A DNA stretch of 64,000 bases from Cyclobacterium amurskyense (GTDB taxonomy: Bacteria > Bacteroidota > Bacteroidia > Cytophagales > Cyclobacteriaceae). The stretch covers positions 5,225,001 through 5,289,000 of the forward strand of contig NZ_CP012040.1 in assembly GCF_001050135.1 (NCBI RefSeq). The letters are read 5' to 3'. Under the pieces are notes generated by a model. It made no database searches and was not told the origin of the DNA. It saw nothing but the letters and a program-made list of their open reading frames with translations. This document shows, one piece after another, positions 27,448-36,990 of this stretch (position 1 is the stretch's first letter; every line of letters starts with the position of its first letter). Position numbers and translations under genes: made by a program.

Positions 27448-27554
27448 GAATAATACTTAGTTAGCCAATACAATAGACCTATTAAAATCCCTAAAACAAT
27501 TATTTGAAGCCAATACAATTGGTTCCAATTTTCATACTCTTTGCTATTCTTCAT
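27444..27554 (-). CDS. 36-residue single-pass membrane peptide coupled to SSS symporter
   Basis: A 37-codon frame (36 residues and TGA), too short for usual gene calls. It reads MKNSKEYENWNQLYWLQIIV and goes on as a hydrophobic stretch with Trp and Tyr at both ends, then a KYYS tail: one membrane helix with charged residues at the N-side. Its ATG overlaps the end of the PIG-L gene by 11 bases, and its TGA overlaps the symporter ATG by three bases (ATGA). The layout strongly suggests translational coupling, so it may be a small subunit of the symporter. This is analogous to small subunits such as MetS of the NSS transporter MetPS, but no homology is claimed. Confidence 0.65.
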   Translation of the reverse strand: MKNSKEYENWNQLYWLQIIVLGILIGLLYWLTKYYS

Positions 27555-30036
27555 TTCCTTGTTCAATTAAATTAACAAAAAGTTTGATCGCACCTGGGAC
27601 ACCTGCAGGTAGTAAACGAAACCATGATATACCTGAATAGGTATAAGTTCCATTACCGTAATTGGTTACCAGGAGACTGCCTTCTGAGGCAGATTCACCT
27701 GGGTCCTGCATTAATAGTGGTGTTTGATAAAGGGAATCCCATTCACCAGGAAAATACAAGCCTCTCTCCTGTACCCATCCATCAAAATCCTTTGCACTGA
27801 TTTTATTGGGTTGATTAAGCACTGGGTGATTTTCAAGCAAAACCTTTACCGGGGAGTTTTCAACGGTGACCCTGTCTCTGGACAAAGTCAATGGGTAAGG
27901 GCCAAATTCTTTGCTAAGAAGGGATGAACTTGTATTGTATTGTACTATAAGGTTCCCGCCATTGTTCACATATTCCATCAAAGCATCGGTATGAGAAGCC
28001 AATCCCTGGTTTACATTGAAAGCCCTAATCCCAGTAATAATGGTGGAATATTTTGATAAATCAGCTCCCAACTGTGCCTCTTCAATACGCTCAACAGAAT
28101 AACCAAGGTTATTCAATATTCCGGGAATATCATCTCCAGCCCCAGAAATATATCCTATGGTTTGATTGCTCACTTTCATATTAAGCCTGATCAGGTTAAA
28201 GGAGGCTTCAGGAAAATAGGTGAGATTAGGAATATGTGGGTACAAAATGCGTTTGGTATCCTCTTGAAAGATTTCACCATCCGGTGTTTCAAAATACACC
28301 TTGTGAGCTGATTTCTCCTCTCCATTGGAATTTCTAATTTGAATTTGGTATCGAATCGTTTTATTTTTCTCGTCTATAGATTGACCTACAATAGAAAACT
28401 CACTTTCCTTTAGGCCTTCAATTTTTAGCTTCCCTTCCCTTATTTCTTTGCCGAAGTTCACTTCCGCATCCAAGTTAGCCGGGTTATTGTTTAACAAAAA
28501 GACATTGCTTTGGGATACACCTACAGAAATCTCAGGAACTACTTTAAAAGGCTGAATAACTTCTCCATTGACAGGATCGTTGTATCGGTATTGTAGGGGC
28601 AATGCCAATTCAAAATGTTCTCCTTCTAAAGAAAATGACAATATACCTTCAACAGTAGGTGCATTGTATGGTTTACCGATCATGGCTTGATCCTTTACGG
28701 TATACAAGTTGTTTTCAGGTTCATTTCTAAGCCAATAAGGTTGAGAGTTCAAATGGTTTGAAGGAATTGCAAAAGGGATTTCTTTCTGGACAGACTTATT
28801 GTTGGCCAGATTTGTGTCAAAATCCAAGGTTTTATCGAATACCCTAAAGGAAACTAACTTAATGGGGTTTTCAGTAACCTGGTTAAGGATAACTTTGCCT
28901 TGAATACTGGATGAAGGGTAATTCAGTTCCGTATCAGATAGAAACAATGCCTTCCAGCCTATCGTTTCCATAATCAACTGATTGATAAGTGATTTCTTAT
29001 CATTGACCCAAGGTAAATTTCCTTGGACTTTATTTAATTCTTTTCTGATTTCAATCAGTTTACCAATATTATTGGCTGGCTTTACGAAATCAAAACTTGC
29101 AATCAAGGCATCAATTTTACTACTTATCACTTTACCATTAGGCAAAAGTGTCCATCGATTCTTCAAATCCTCAAAAGGAGATTCACTGAAAGTCTGTCCA
29201 TCCACAAACTCAATAAAATCTGTACCTTCTCCTATTGCTGCAGTAGACCCAAAACCTTGGGATTTATGCATTGTACGACTATTGGCTGCTATTTGGGAAT
29301 AGCTCATTCCTAGTATTGGATTGAACTTCCCAACTTGGAATTCATAGTACTGTTTATCAGGTTTTGGTTCGTACACCCCGCCCCAATTATATGCATTCCA
29401 GAAGATCCTTTTTGCAGACCAGGGTTTTACCTGAGACAATTGCTCGGGAAAGACAGTGGGATCTCCGGATATTTTAAAGGCTTCACCGGCTATAATAGCA
29501 GAAGTAGTATGGTGGCCATGGGTAATTCCAGGTATGGTATTGAATCTGGTGATTATGATATCCGGCTGAAAATTACGGATCACCCAAACCGCATCGGACA
29601 ATAGTTTTTGTCGATCCCAGTTATTTAGTGTTTCGGTAGGGTTTCTACTGTAGCCAAAGTCGATGGCCCTGGAAAAAAACTGCTTTCCTCCATCAGTTTC
29701 TCTCGCTTTTAATAATTCTTGGGTTCGTATCATCCCAAGTTCAATGCCCAGTTCTTTACCTATAAGATTCTGTCCTCCATCTCCTCTGGTGAGTGAAAGG
29801 TAAGCGACTTCAGCCATTTCTTCATTGGCCAAATAGGCTATTAATCTAGTGTTTTCATCGTCAGGGTGCGCTGCTACATAAAGCACCCTTTTGGTTTCTT
29901 TAAGTTTCAAAAGCCCATGGTAGATTTCTGCACTACTTTGGGCATGTAGGGGAAGATAGGAAAATACCAGAACCAGTAAAAACAAACATGTACTTATAAA
30001 GACTTGGTAGATTCGCTTGGTTAATTTAGGTGTCAT
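27544..30036 (-). CDS. PIG-L family N-acetylhexosamine-type deacetylase, secreted
   Basis: An 830-residue protein with a signal peptide ending near LHAQ. The N-terminal PIG-L/LmbE domain keeps the zinc motif AHPDDE (residues 56-61) and HGHH (173-176), so it should remove acetyl groups from N-acetylglucosamine-like substrates. A central region of beta-sandwich character follows. From about residue 630 there is a segment like a class I glutamine-amidotransferase fold (IGYISGAGDDIPGILNNLG, ITGIRAFNVN), which fits multi-domain family members. It precedes the 36-residue peptide and symporter as one unit, suggesting cleavage and uptake of a sugar derivative. Confidence 0.88.
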   Translation of the reverse strand: MTPKLTKRIYQVFISTCLFLLVLVFSYLPLHAQSSAEIYHGLLKLKETKRVLYVAAHPDDENTRLIAYLANEEMAEVAYLSLTRGDGGQNLIGKELGIELGMIRTQELLKARETDGGKQFFSRAIDFGYSRNPTETLNNWDRQKLLSDAVWVIRNFQPDIIITRFNTIPGITHGHHTTSAIIAGEAFKISGDPTVFPEQLSQVKPWSAKRIFWNAYNWGGVYEPKPDKQYYEFQVGKFNPILGMSYSQIAANSRTMHKSQGFGSTAAIGEGTDFIEFVDGQTFSESPFEDLKNRWTLLPNGKVISSKIDALIASFDFVKPANNIGKLIEIRKELNKVQGNLPWVNDKKSLINQLIMETIGWKALFLSDTELNYPSSSIQGKVILNQVTENPIKLVSFRVFDKTLDFDTNLANNKSVQKEIPFAIPSNHLNSQPYWLRNEPENNLYTVKDQAMIGKPYNAPTVEGILSFSLEGEHFELALPLQYRYNDPVNGEVIQPFKVVPEISVGVSQSNVFLLNNNPANLDAEVNFGKEIREGKLKIEGLKESEFSIVGQSIDEKNKTIRYQIQIRNSNGEEKSAHKVYFETPDGEIFQEDTKRILYPHIPNLTYFPEASFNLIRLNMKVSNQTIGYISGAGDDIPGILNNLGYSVERIEEAQLGADLSKYSTIITGIRAFNVNQGLASHTDALMEYVNNGGNLIVQYNTSSSLLSKEFGPYPLTLSRDRVTVENSPVKVLLENHPVLNQPNKISAKDFDGWVQERGLYFPGEWDSLYQTPLLMQDPGESASEGSLLVTNYGNGTYTYSGISWFRLLPAGVPGAIKLFVNLIEQGNEE

Positions 30037-30194
30037 AGTTAAAAGTAAGCATTGTGATAATTAACCTAAAACTAAATTATATTAATGGAAATATAGGCAG
30101 ACAAGCCTAAGAATTTAATTCCCTCAGTTAGGGTTTTGTAGAATTTAATTTAAAATAGTAACTTATAAAGGTCTGTAAAGTAAATAAATCCAAA

Positions 30195-31139
30195 ATGGCC
30201 GTTAATAAAAACCACAAAGACATTCCAGGCAATCCTTCGACCGCTTATTCGAGCAAATTTACATTGAACGATAGGTCCAATGGCTTACCTTTAAAAGTAA
30301 TGTCAGACTCAGATTGGAACTTCTGGAAAGAAAATGGTTATGTGATCATTAGACAAGCAGTTCCAAAATCCATGACTTCAAGATTATCCAATTTGTTATG
30401 GGAATTTGAAGAGAAAGATCCCAATGATATTTCCACATGGTACGCTAAGGAATCCAAAGAAATGGAAATGAAGGAACTTACCAACAGTGGAATGGTGGAG
30501 ATATACAACCACCAGTACCTGTGGAATATCCGACAGCATCCAAAAGTGTATGAAGCATTCTCAGATATTTGGGGCTTAGAAAAATTATGGGTGACCATTG
30601 ACAGGGCAAACCTTAACCTTCCTTCAAGACCGGGTTTTGAATTTAAGGGGTTTATCCATTGGGATTATGATCCCGAGACAAATCCTCAAAATGTTCAGGG
30701 GCTTGTGGCATTAAATGACCAGCTTGACACAGCTGTTGGTGGATTTCAATGTATCCCTGAACTCTACCGAACCTATGCTACCTGGAAGAAAAGCCAACCA
30801 ATAGACCGAGATCATTTTAAACCTGACATCAGTGGTTTTGAATTGACAAAAGTAAAATTACAGGAGGGAGATTTATTAATTTTCAATAGTAAACTTCCTC
30901 ATGGTATACGACCAAACCTCAGCGAAAACAAAGTCCGTATGGCTCAATATATATCCATGATGCCGGCTGAAGAAGACAATGAGGAAATGAGAAACTGGAG
31001 GATATCATCCTGGAAAAATAAAATTGCTCCCGAAGGCTATGCTTTTCCCGGAGACCCAAGAAAATGGGAACAAATAAAATACCCACAGGCTGAACTCAGT
31101 CCTCTGGGAAAAAAACTTTTGGGACTTACTTCTTGGTAA
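30195..31139 (+). CDS. Phytanoyl-CoA dioxygenase (PhyH)-family protein
   Basis: A 314-residue, non-heme iron 2-oxoglutarate-type oxygenase. The iron triad is visible: His155 and Asp157 in FIHWDYDP and His236 in LPHGIRPN, with Arg239 or Arg248 as the likely 2-oxoglutarate partner. The length fits bacterial PhyH proteins that act on small molecules; the substrate is unknown. Its last codons form one arm of a perfect hairpin that ends transcription of the convergent DUF5916 gene. Confidence 0.88.
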   Translation: MAVNKNHKDIPGNPSTAYSSKFTLNDRSNGLPLKVMSDSDWNFWKENGYVIIRQAVPKSMTSRLSNLLWEFEEKDPNDISTWYAKESKEMEMKELTNSGMVEIYNHQYLWNIRQHPKVYEAFSDIWGLEKLWVTIDRANLNLPSRPGFEFKGFIHWDYDPETNPQNVQGLVALNDQLDTAVGGFQCIPELYRTYATWKKSQPIDRDHFKPDISGFELTKVKLQEGDLLIFNSKLPHGIRPNLSENKVRMAQYISMMPAEEDNEEMRNWRISSWKNKIAPEGYAFPGDPRKWEQIKYPQAELSPLGKKLLGLTSW

Positions 31140-31149
31140 GTCCCAAAAG
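31109..31149 (-). terminator. Terminator embedded in the end of the PhyH gene
   Basis: CTTTTGGGACTTAC (31116-31129), a six-base loop and GTAAGTCCCAAAAG (31136-31149) form a perfect 14-base stem. On the minus strand it is followed by TTTTTTT, so it is a strong rho-independent terminator for the DUF5916 gene. The stem includes the last PhyH codons and its TAA stop. Confidence 0.85.
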
Positions 31150-31152
31150 GAT

Positions 31153-33330
31153 TTATAAAGTCCACCAATAGGTGAATTTTAGTGCCAATGTTCTGTTTTT
31201 CACATAGAATGGTGCTGGTAAATAATTGTCTGTATAGACCAAATAAAGGTCAGAGGCTGGTTTAAACCTCCATTGGAACCTGGTATTTAGGTTAATATTG
31301 TTTATTTGCTCATTGTACTGGCCAAAGGCAGTAAAGAACAGCGTATTGGTAAATGTTACATCAACTCTAGGCCCAACAAGCCAGAATTTATTATTTCCCC
31401 AAGGCTCAGGTAAATCGATTTGATTGTAATTACCTGTAATAGATAATCCAACGTAAGGTTGGAAGCGATAACCTACCTCACCATTCAGATTGAAACGTTC
31501 GCCTTCAGCAAAATACCCTCCATATTGAGAAGAAAGCGTGTAGGTAAATAAACTTTGAGGTTTGGAAATGTATTCTAGTCCAAAGGAGTTCCACTGATGT
31601 TCAGTAAATGCATCAAGGGTAAACTGGCTGTAATTGGTAGGGTCAAAAGGCCTTTGTAGTATAATATGGTTGTAAGCATATTTTGCCGTCAAAATACTTT
31701 GACTTCTAAACTTCAAGCCATAGGAAAATTCAGTGATATTATCAGTTTGTTCCATTTCCATATCGTAAAATAAGGAAGTGTTGATCGTAGGCCCATGGTT
31801 CAGGATCAGTCTACTCTTAGGGAAAAACAAATAAGAAGCATTAGGGTTAATTCTGTAATAGCCATTTCTAGGCACATAACCTACTTCTGCCAAGTAATTT
31901 GGGGCAACATACTCATGTTTCCATTCCCAAATCAAATTACCACCCAAGTACCTGATATTGGCCGCATGGACCATGCTTTCATTTTCTTTTAAAGGACTAA
32001 AGGATTTAAGAACAAAAGCTTTACCTGCCCATTTTCCATTGGAAGAAGCCAAATTGTATTCAAAACCTGCGTTTCTGTTATAGCTAGAAATCGGGTCTCC
32101 AGGGTTATCTCCATCTAAAGGCATTGAACCAACATTTGTTCTATTAACAAAAATCACTCCGATATTTGACCTTTGACCTACCCTTCTTTGTCCGGCTAAA
32201 ACGGTGAAATTTTGTGCAGGAGTATTGGTTTCATTTACTTTTCCAGTCTGCATATTCATGGCGCCAATTCGCCAATCTTTATTGATTTTACCACTCAATC
32301 TTGCACCAAATTGTATGGGGGCATTCAATCCGATTCTTCTTGAAAAGAAAGGACGAATGGTTTCGTATCCAAAACTTGCAAAGAGGTCACCATTTTCCAG
32401 GAAAAACTGTCGTCTTTCAGGATAGAACAATTCAAAGCGGTCTAGATTGGTAATCTGCCTATCAACTTCTACTTGGGAAAAGTCTGGATTAACAGTCAAA
32501 TCAAGATTCAAAGAGGAGCTAACGGCTATTTTAGCATCCACACCTACCCTGTTTTGGTAATCTGAAGGCAACTCCCTGTCATTGTCTTTTACCATACCTC
32601 CCATCACATAGGGAATTACAGAAACATTCATTCCTGCCTCTGGTGGAGCTTCATCCCAAACCAAGGTACCAGTATAAGCCAATGAAGCTGAAGGAAATTG
32701 TCGGGGAACAGGTGCCCAAGATGATTTCTCTGTTGACTTTAGGTCTTTACGGCTAAAGTTAATGCCCCATTCCTTGATTCCTTTTTTATATCTTATAGAC
32801 TTAAACGGAATGGCTGCCTCAAAAACCCATTTGTCTGGATAATTCTGAACCTTGGAAACCCATTTGTTGTCCCAACTTAAATCCACACTTCCTCCGCCGT
32901 ACATAATTCCATCCCATTGGGCACCGGCTGCATTGGCACCAAAAGAAAAACCATTGGTTTGGTCATCAAAGGGATCCATGAAAAGTAGAAAATTATCATT
33001 CTTACCGAATGCAAAGTCACGTCGCAAAGATTCTACATAATAGGGACCTTCTTCCCCATGATGATTGATTACCAAAAGATAAATTTGTTTATCATCATAA
33101 GTCATCATCACTTCCGTCTTCACATCAGCATAGCTGGTGTCCATAGGAAGAATCATAAAGAAATCTTTGGCTACATCGGCATCAGCCCAAGCCTGCTCAT
33201 CCACAATACCATCAATCAAAACTGGAGAACTGGCTCTCTTTATATTTAACCTGTAATCTTCATTGATCTTTTGAGCCATTCCAGGAATGGCGAGAAGGGT
33301 CACTAATAATAAAACTATACTTTTCCGCAT
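31153..33330 (-). CDS. DUF5916 outer-membrane protein with CBM9-like N-terminus
   Basis: A 725-residue exported protein (signal peptide ending near GMAQ). Residues about 30-215 look like a carbohydrate-binding family 9 fold: SPVLIDGIVDEQAW opens it and WVFEAAIPFKSIRYKKG comes near its end. The rest is DUF5916, a barrel-like region with signatures NPDFSQVEVDRQITNLDRFE and YPERRQFFLENGDLF. The end is aromatic (LKFTYWWTL), as in barrels. The family is common in Bacteroidota and has no known activity. It is transcribed alone. Confidence 0.9.
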   Translation of the reverse strand: MRKSIVLLLVTLLAIPGMAQKINEDYRLNIKRASSPVLIDGIVDEQAWADADVAKDFFMILPMDTSYADVKTEVMMTYDDKQIYLLVINHHGEEGPYYVESLRRDFAFGKNDNFLLFMDPFDDQTNGFSFGANAAGAQWDGIMYGGGSVDLSWDNKWVSKVQNYPDKWVFEAAIPFKSIRYKKGIKEWGINFSRKDLKSTEKSSWAPVPRQFPSASLAYTGTLVWDEAPPEAGMNVSVIPYVMGGMVKDNDRELPSDYQNRVGVDAKIAVSSSLNLDLTVNPDFSQVEVDRQITNLDRFELFYPERRQFFLENGDLFASFGYETIRPFFSRRIGLNAPIQFGARLSGKINKDWRIGAMNMQTGKVNETNTPAQNFTVLAGQRRVGQRSNIGVIFVNRTNVGSMPLDGDNPGDPISSYNRNAGFEYNLASSNGKWAGKAFVLKSFSPLKENESMVHAANIRYLGGNLIWEWKHEYVAPNYLAEVGYVPRNGYYRINPNASYLFFPKSRLILNHGPTINTSLFYDMEMEQTDNITEFSYGLKFRSQSILTAKYAYNHIILQRPFDPTNYSQFTLDAFTEHQWNSFGLEYISKPQSLFTYTLSSQYGGYFAEGERFNLNGEVGYRFQPYVGLSITGNYNQIDLPEPWGNNKFWLVGPRVDVTFTNTLFFTAFGQYNEQINNINLNTRFQWRFKPASDLYLVYTDNYLPAPFYVKNRTLALKFTYWWTL

Positions 33331-33505
33331 GATAAATTCACCTTACCGCCAAAACTAAAAATGGAGCCTTTGACAGGTAATAAATAAAATAATTAATTTA
33401 AAGCGCAATAATAACTTAAATTATATAAAAACTAGGATATAACTGGGGTGTTTTTTTCATTTACCCCTGATGATTATACCGATTGCGAAATGAGTTTATA
33501 AATGG

Positions 33506-34699
33506 TTAGTTCCTTGTTGTTTTTTGAATCACCTTACCAGTTGCCTTGCTTTTCAAAATTAGCTTTTCATCCCCGTTGGGTAAGGTCTCTTTCTTTATAA
33601 GATAGTATTCAGCATCATGACTAATGTAATTTGTTTCTTTTTCGCTGATATTGTCCCCCCTCCAATCATCGATTTTTATTGGTTCCCATAATTTACTTTC
33701 GGCTGATAAAAAGGCCGCATCCAAAATTGCGTTGACAATGTATCCATCGTAAAAAGTCTCTCTGGGCTCCTTGCCTTTGTCCATGGCATCAAACATATCC
33801 GTAAACATATGTGGATAACCCAATTCATGGGCTTCATCACCTACTGGGAACAACCAGCCTGAATCTGACTCTGCTTTTTCTGCTACATATTTTGCTCCTT
33901 TTCCTGTAGTAAACATATCAAAACCAGTCCGAAGAAAGCTATTCAACCAAATCGTTCCTTCTGTACCCATTACTTCATCTCTTAAATCCATCCCTCCCCT
34001 AAAGGTCCAACTCACCTCAAATTGCCCTATGGCTCCATTTTCATATTTCACCAAAGCAATGGCATGATCTTCAGCATCTATGGGATGAACTTGGGTATCC
34101 GCCCAACACATTACTTCCACAGGACGAACGGATTTGCCTATAAAATTTCTCCCAATCTCTACACAATGACAGCCAAGGTCAATAATGGCTCCTCCTCCGG
34201 ACTGCTCCTTGTCCCAAAACCAATCACTGTGCGGACCAGGATGCGCCTCCCTGGACTTGGTCCATAAAATTTTACCTAGACTTCCTGCATTGACACTTTC
34301 GACAGACTTTAAAAATTTCGGAGTATAACAAAGGTCTTCCAAATAGCCGGCAAAAATGCCTGCACTCTCTACAGCATCAAGCATTCTTTTGGCTTCTGCT
34401 GCTGTTCTCCCTAATGGCTTGGTACATAGCACAGCTTTTCCGGCTTCCGCACAAGCCATAACAGCTTCTTCATGTAAATGATTGGGCAAGGAAATAATCA
34501 CTACATCCACCTTTTCGCTGTTGATTGTTTCCTCCATGGACGTACTAAAGCAATCCAGCCCATAGTCCTGAGCAAATCTTTCTGCATTATCAGCATTCCT
34601 GGAATAAACGTTAATTATTCTGTCCAATCTGCGTTGGGCATGTAATGTATCTGCATAAAAACGGGCGATGAAGCCTGAACCAAGCATAGCAATATTCAT
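33506..34699 (-). CDS. Gfo/Idh/MocA-family oxidoreductase
   Basis: A 397-residue NAD(P)-dependent oxidoreductase of the glucose-fructose oxidoreductase / inositol dehydrogenase family. The nucleotide loop is MLGSGFIARFY at the start. The family lysine lies in AVLCTKPLGR, and DLGCHCVEIGR carries the later conserved histidine region. Members oxidise sugars, inositols or their derivatives; the substrate here is not predictable. No signal peptide is seen, so it is cytoplasmic. It is divergent from the VLRF1 gene. Confidence 0.9.
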   Translation of the reverse strand: MNIAMLGSGFIARFYADTLHAQRRLDRIINVYSRNADNAERFAQDYGLDCFSTSMEETINSEKVDVVIISLPNHLHEEAVMACAEAGKAVLCTKPLGRTAAEAKRMLDAVESAGIFAGYLEDLCYTPKFLKSVESVNAGSLGKILWTKSREAHPGPHSDWFWDKEQSGGGAIIDLGCHCVEIGRNFIGKSVRPVEVMCWADTQVHPIDAEDHAIALVKYENGAIGQFEVSWTFRGGMDLRDEVMGTEGTIWLNSFLRTGFDMFTTGKGAKYVAEKAESDSGWLFPVGDEAHELGYPHMFTDMFDAMDKGKEPRETFYDGYIVNAILDAAFLSAESKLWEPIKIDDWRGDNISEKETNYISHDAEYYLIKKETLPNGDEKLILKSKATGKVIQKTTRN

Positions 34700-34901
34700 A
34701 GTATCTATTTTGGGTTAAATCAACAATAAGTTATAATGAAGTCATTCGGTGCCGGAAACAATGGCAAACCAATTGTATATTCGTGTTTTAAAATACTAAA
34801 TGTACCAAAATCACTGAACATAATAAACCTTATAAGTAATCTTTATTTATAATTTATACGAGATATGATTTGGTAAAATACAGATTTGCAAATTCCAATA
34901 A

Positions 34902-35582
34902 ATGGTTATTAACAATATTGAAAAATTTTTAGACTGGGTTCTTACTAAACAACTTAGCCTGAGCTATATTGCTTCAAAGCATAAGTTGAGGATACATGAT
35001 AAAGAAGAAATAATAGGCGATTTATGGCTTTCTTTCAACCTAAGCTTTGACCCAATAGCCAATAAAGTCACCAAGGCAGAAAAGAACTGGATTGTCTTGT
35101 TGGTCAGAGCAGGAACTGCTGCAGTGGGTTATTTTGAAGAAGGCATTAATATGGAGCATAAAGTATTCCGGGCCTATATGGTGAGAAAAAAACAAGGCAA
35201 AAGCCAGATTAAATATTTGAAAACCAAAGGAAAATCACGGGCTGGTTCAAGGGTAAGACTCGGTGCTTCGGAAAAGTTCTTTGAAGATATCAACAATAAA
35301 ATTTCCCAATACCTCAATAATTATCCCATAGATTATATTGCTTATTCCTGCTCCAAAACCTTATGGCCTTTTCTGTTTTCAGCAGAAGGAAGCTTTAAAA
35401 AAGACGACCCAAGATTGTACAAGGTGCCCCAGCATGTTCAGGAACCCGGATATGAAAAACTGCTAAAGATCAATGATTTCCTCCAATGCTCAAACTTGGT
35501 CATTGAAGAAAAATATCCAGATTATTTTTCAAGTTATATCGACATTGAAAGTCCAGAACAAGAAGACAATGACGATTGGTAA
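34902..35582 (+). CDS. VLRF1-domain protein (Vms1/ANKZF1-type peptidyl-tRNA hydrolase fold)
   Basis: A 226-residue cytoplasmic protein. The central part matches the VLRF1 pattern of eukaryotic Vms1/ANKZF1: a strand ending LLVRAGTAAVGYFEEG (residues 66-81), then KVFRAYMVRKKQGKSQ (87-102), with Gln102 where the release-active glutamine is expected, then KTKGKSRAGSRVRLG and a helix. A basic patch (VRKKQGKSQIKYLKTKGKSR) would suit RNA. Vms1 frees nascent chains from tRNA on stalled 60S subunits, and bacterial relatives have been described computationally. Release-factor activity here is inference. No ankyrin or zinc-finger part is present, and the N-terminal 60 residues are of unknown fold. Confidence 0.7.
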   Translation: MVINNIEKFLDWVLTKQLSLSYIASKHKLRIHDKEEIIGDLWLSFNLSFDPIANKVTKAEKNWIVLLVRAGTAAVGYFEEGINMEHKVFRAYMVRKKQGKSQIKYLKTKGKSRAGSRVRLGASEKFFEDINNKISQYLNNYPIDYIAYSCSKTLWPFLFSAEGSFKKDDPRLYKVPQHVQEPGYEKLLKINDFLQCSNLVIEEKYPDYFSSYIDIESPEQEDNDDW

Positions 35583-35762
35583 GCAGAATCCGAAATAGAG
35601 AATAACCATTACTTTTCTTCTGAAACCATCTGCCACAATAAGCTATAATCCTTACTTTCTTTAACTGAAATTGACAAAATGGCTCCATAATTTAGAAAGC
35701 ATGAAGGCAGACTTTTGGTAAAAGTAAAGACCTTACAGGAAAAAATTTATCAATCTACTGTG

Positions 35763-35770
35763 TATATTTG
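35763..35770 (+). promoter_or_regulatory. Likely -7 promoter element of lhgO
   Basis: TATATTTG matches TAnnTTTG exactly, about 20 bases before the ATG at 35791. No clear TTG was found at the -33 position. Confidence 0.4.
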
Positions 35771-35790
35771 TTGCATTAGAAAATAGAAAT

Positions 35791-36990
35791 ATGCTTTACG
35801 ATATTACAATTATTGGAGGTGGAATCGTTGGATTGGCCACTGGGTTAAAGATAAAAACACAAAGACCAGAACTAAAGGTGGTTGTTTTGGAAAAGGAAGC
35901 CGAAGTGGCCAGCCACCAAACGGGAAATAATAGTGGGGTCATCCACTCTGGATTGTATTATGCACCCGGAAGTCTCAAAGCTAAAAATTGTATCAATGGT
36001 TACCATCAATTGGTGCAATTCTGTGAAGAAAACGAAATACCTTTTGAAATAACAGGAAAGGTGGTTGTCGCTACCAAAGAGGATCAACTTCCACAACTTA
36101 ATCGATTACTTGAAAGAGGTTTACAAAATGGGCTTGAAGGTGTTCGATCCATAAGCATGGAAGAGCTTAAGGAACTTGAGCCCTACTGCCAAGGTCTCGG
36201 CGCATTGCATGTTCCCCAAACCGGAATTGTTGATTATAAGCGAGTTGCTTTGGCCTATGAAAAAAACTTTAAAGCTCTTGGAGGAGTAGTTTTGCCCAAA
36301 CATAAGGTATTGAATATTAAAGATTTAAACAATACCATCACCATTAACACTTCAAGCGAGGAAATCAGCACTAAAATCGTAATCAATTGTGCTGGACTGT
36401 ATGCAGACAAGGTAGCAGGCATGCTTGAAAAGGACCCTCTACCAATAAGGATAATCCCCTTCAGAGGAGAATATTTTAAGATCAAAAAAGAAAGAGAATA
36501 CCTGGTTAAGAATTTAATATATCCAGTTCCCGACCCTAACTTCCCCTTCCTGGGCGTCCACTTTACCAGGATGAAAAAGGGAGGTGTGGAAGCTGGTCCA
36601 AATGCTGTATTGGCATTTAAAAAAGAGGGCTACAAAAAAACTGATTTTGACCTCAAAGAGTTTATGGATGCCGTTACTTGGCCAGGCTTACAGAAAGTGG
36701 CAGGTAAATATTGGAAAACAGGATTAGGAGAATACAAAAGGTCCTTTTTTAAGGCAGCCTTCACTACTGCTTTGCAAGAATTAATTCCAGACATTACTTC
36801 CTCAGACCTAGTATCGGGTGGTGCAGGTGTTCGGGCCCAAGCATGTGATAAAGATGGAGGATTATTGGATGACTTTGCAATCCAGGAAACAGCTAAAGCG
36901 GTGCATGTAATCAATGCTCCATCTCCAGCAGCCACAAGTGCACTTTCCATAGCGGATAAAATCAGCGAGATTGCCTTACAAAAAGTATAA
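35791..36990 (+). CDS. lhgO: L-2-hydroxyglutarate oxidase
   Basis: A 399-residue FAD enzyme that oxidises L-2-hydroxyglutarate to 2-oxoglutarate. The FAD loop is TIIGGGIVGLATG at the start, then VVLEKE and the family block HQTGNNSGVIHSGLYYAPGS. Later landmarks include HVPQTGIVDYKRV and LVSGGAGVRAQA near the C-terminus. The length is normal for LhgO. It stands alone with a promoter-like -7 element. Confidence 0.93.
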   Translation: MLYDITIIGGGIVGLATGLKIKTQRPELKVVVLEKEAEVASHQTGNNSGVIHSGLYYAPGSLKAKNCINGYHQLVQFCEENEIPFEITGKVVVATKEDQLPQLNRLLERGLQNGLEGVRSISMEELKELEPYCQGLGALHVPQTGIVDYKRVALAYEKNFKALGGVVLPKHKVLNIKDLNNTITINTSSEEISTKIVINCAGLYADKVAGMLEKDPLPIRIIPFRGEYFKIKKEREYLVKNLIYPVPDPNFPFLGVHFTRMKKGGVEAGPNAVLAFKKEGYKKTDFDLKEFMDAVTWPGLQKVAGKYWKTGLGEYKRSFFKAAFTTALQELIPDITSSDLVSGGAGVRAQACDKDGGLLDDFAIQETAKAVHVINAPSPAATSALSIADKISEIALQKV

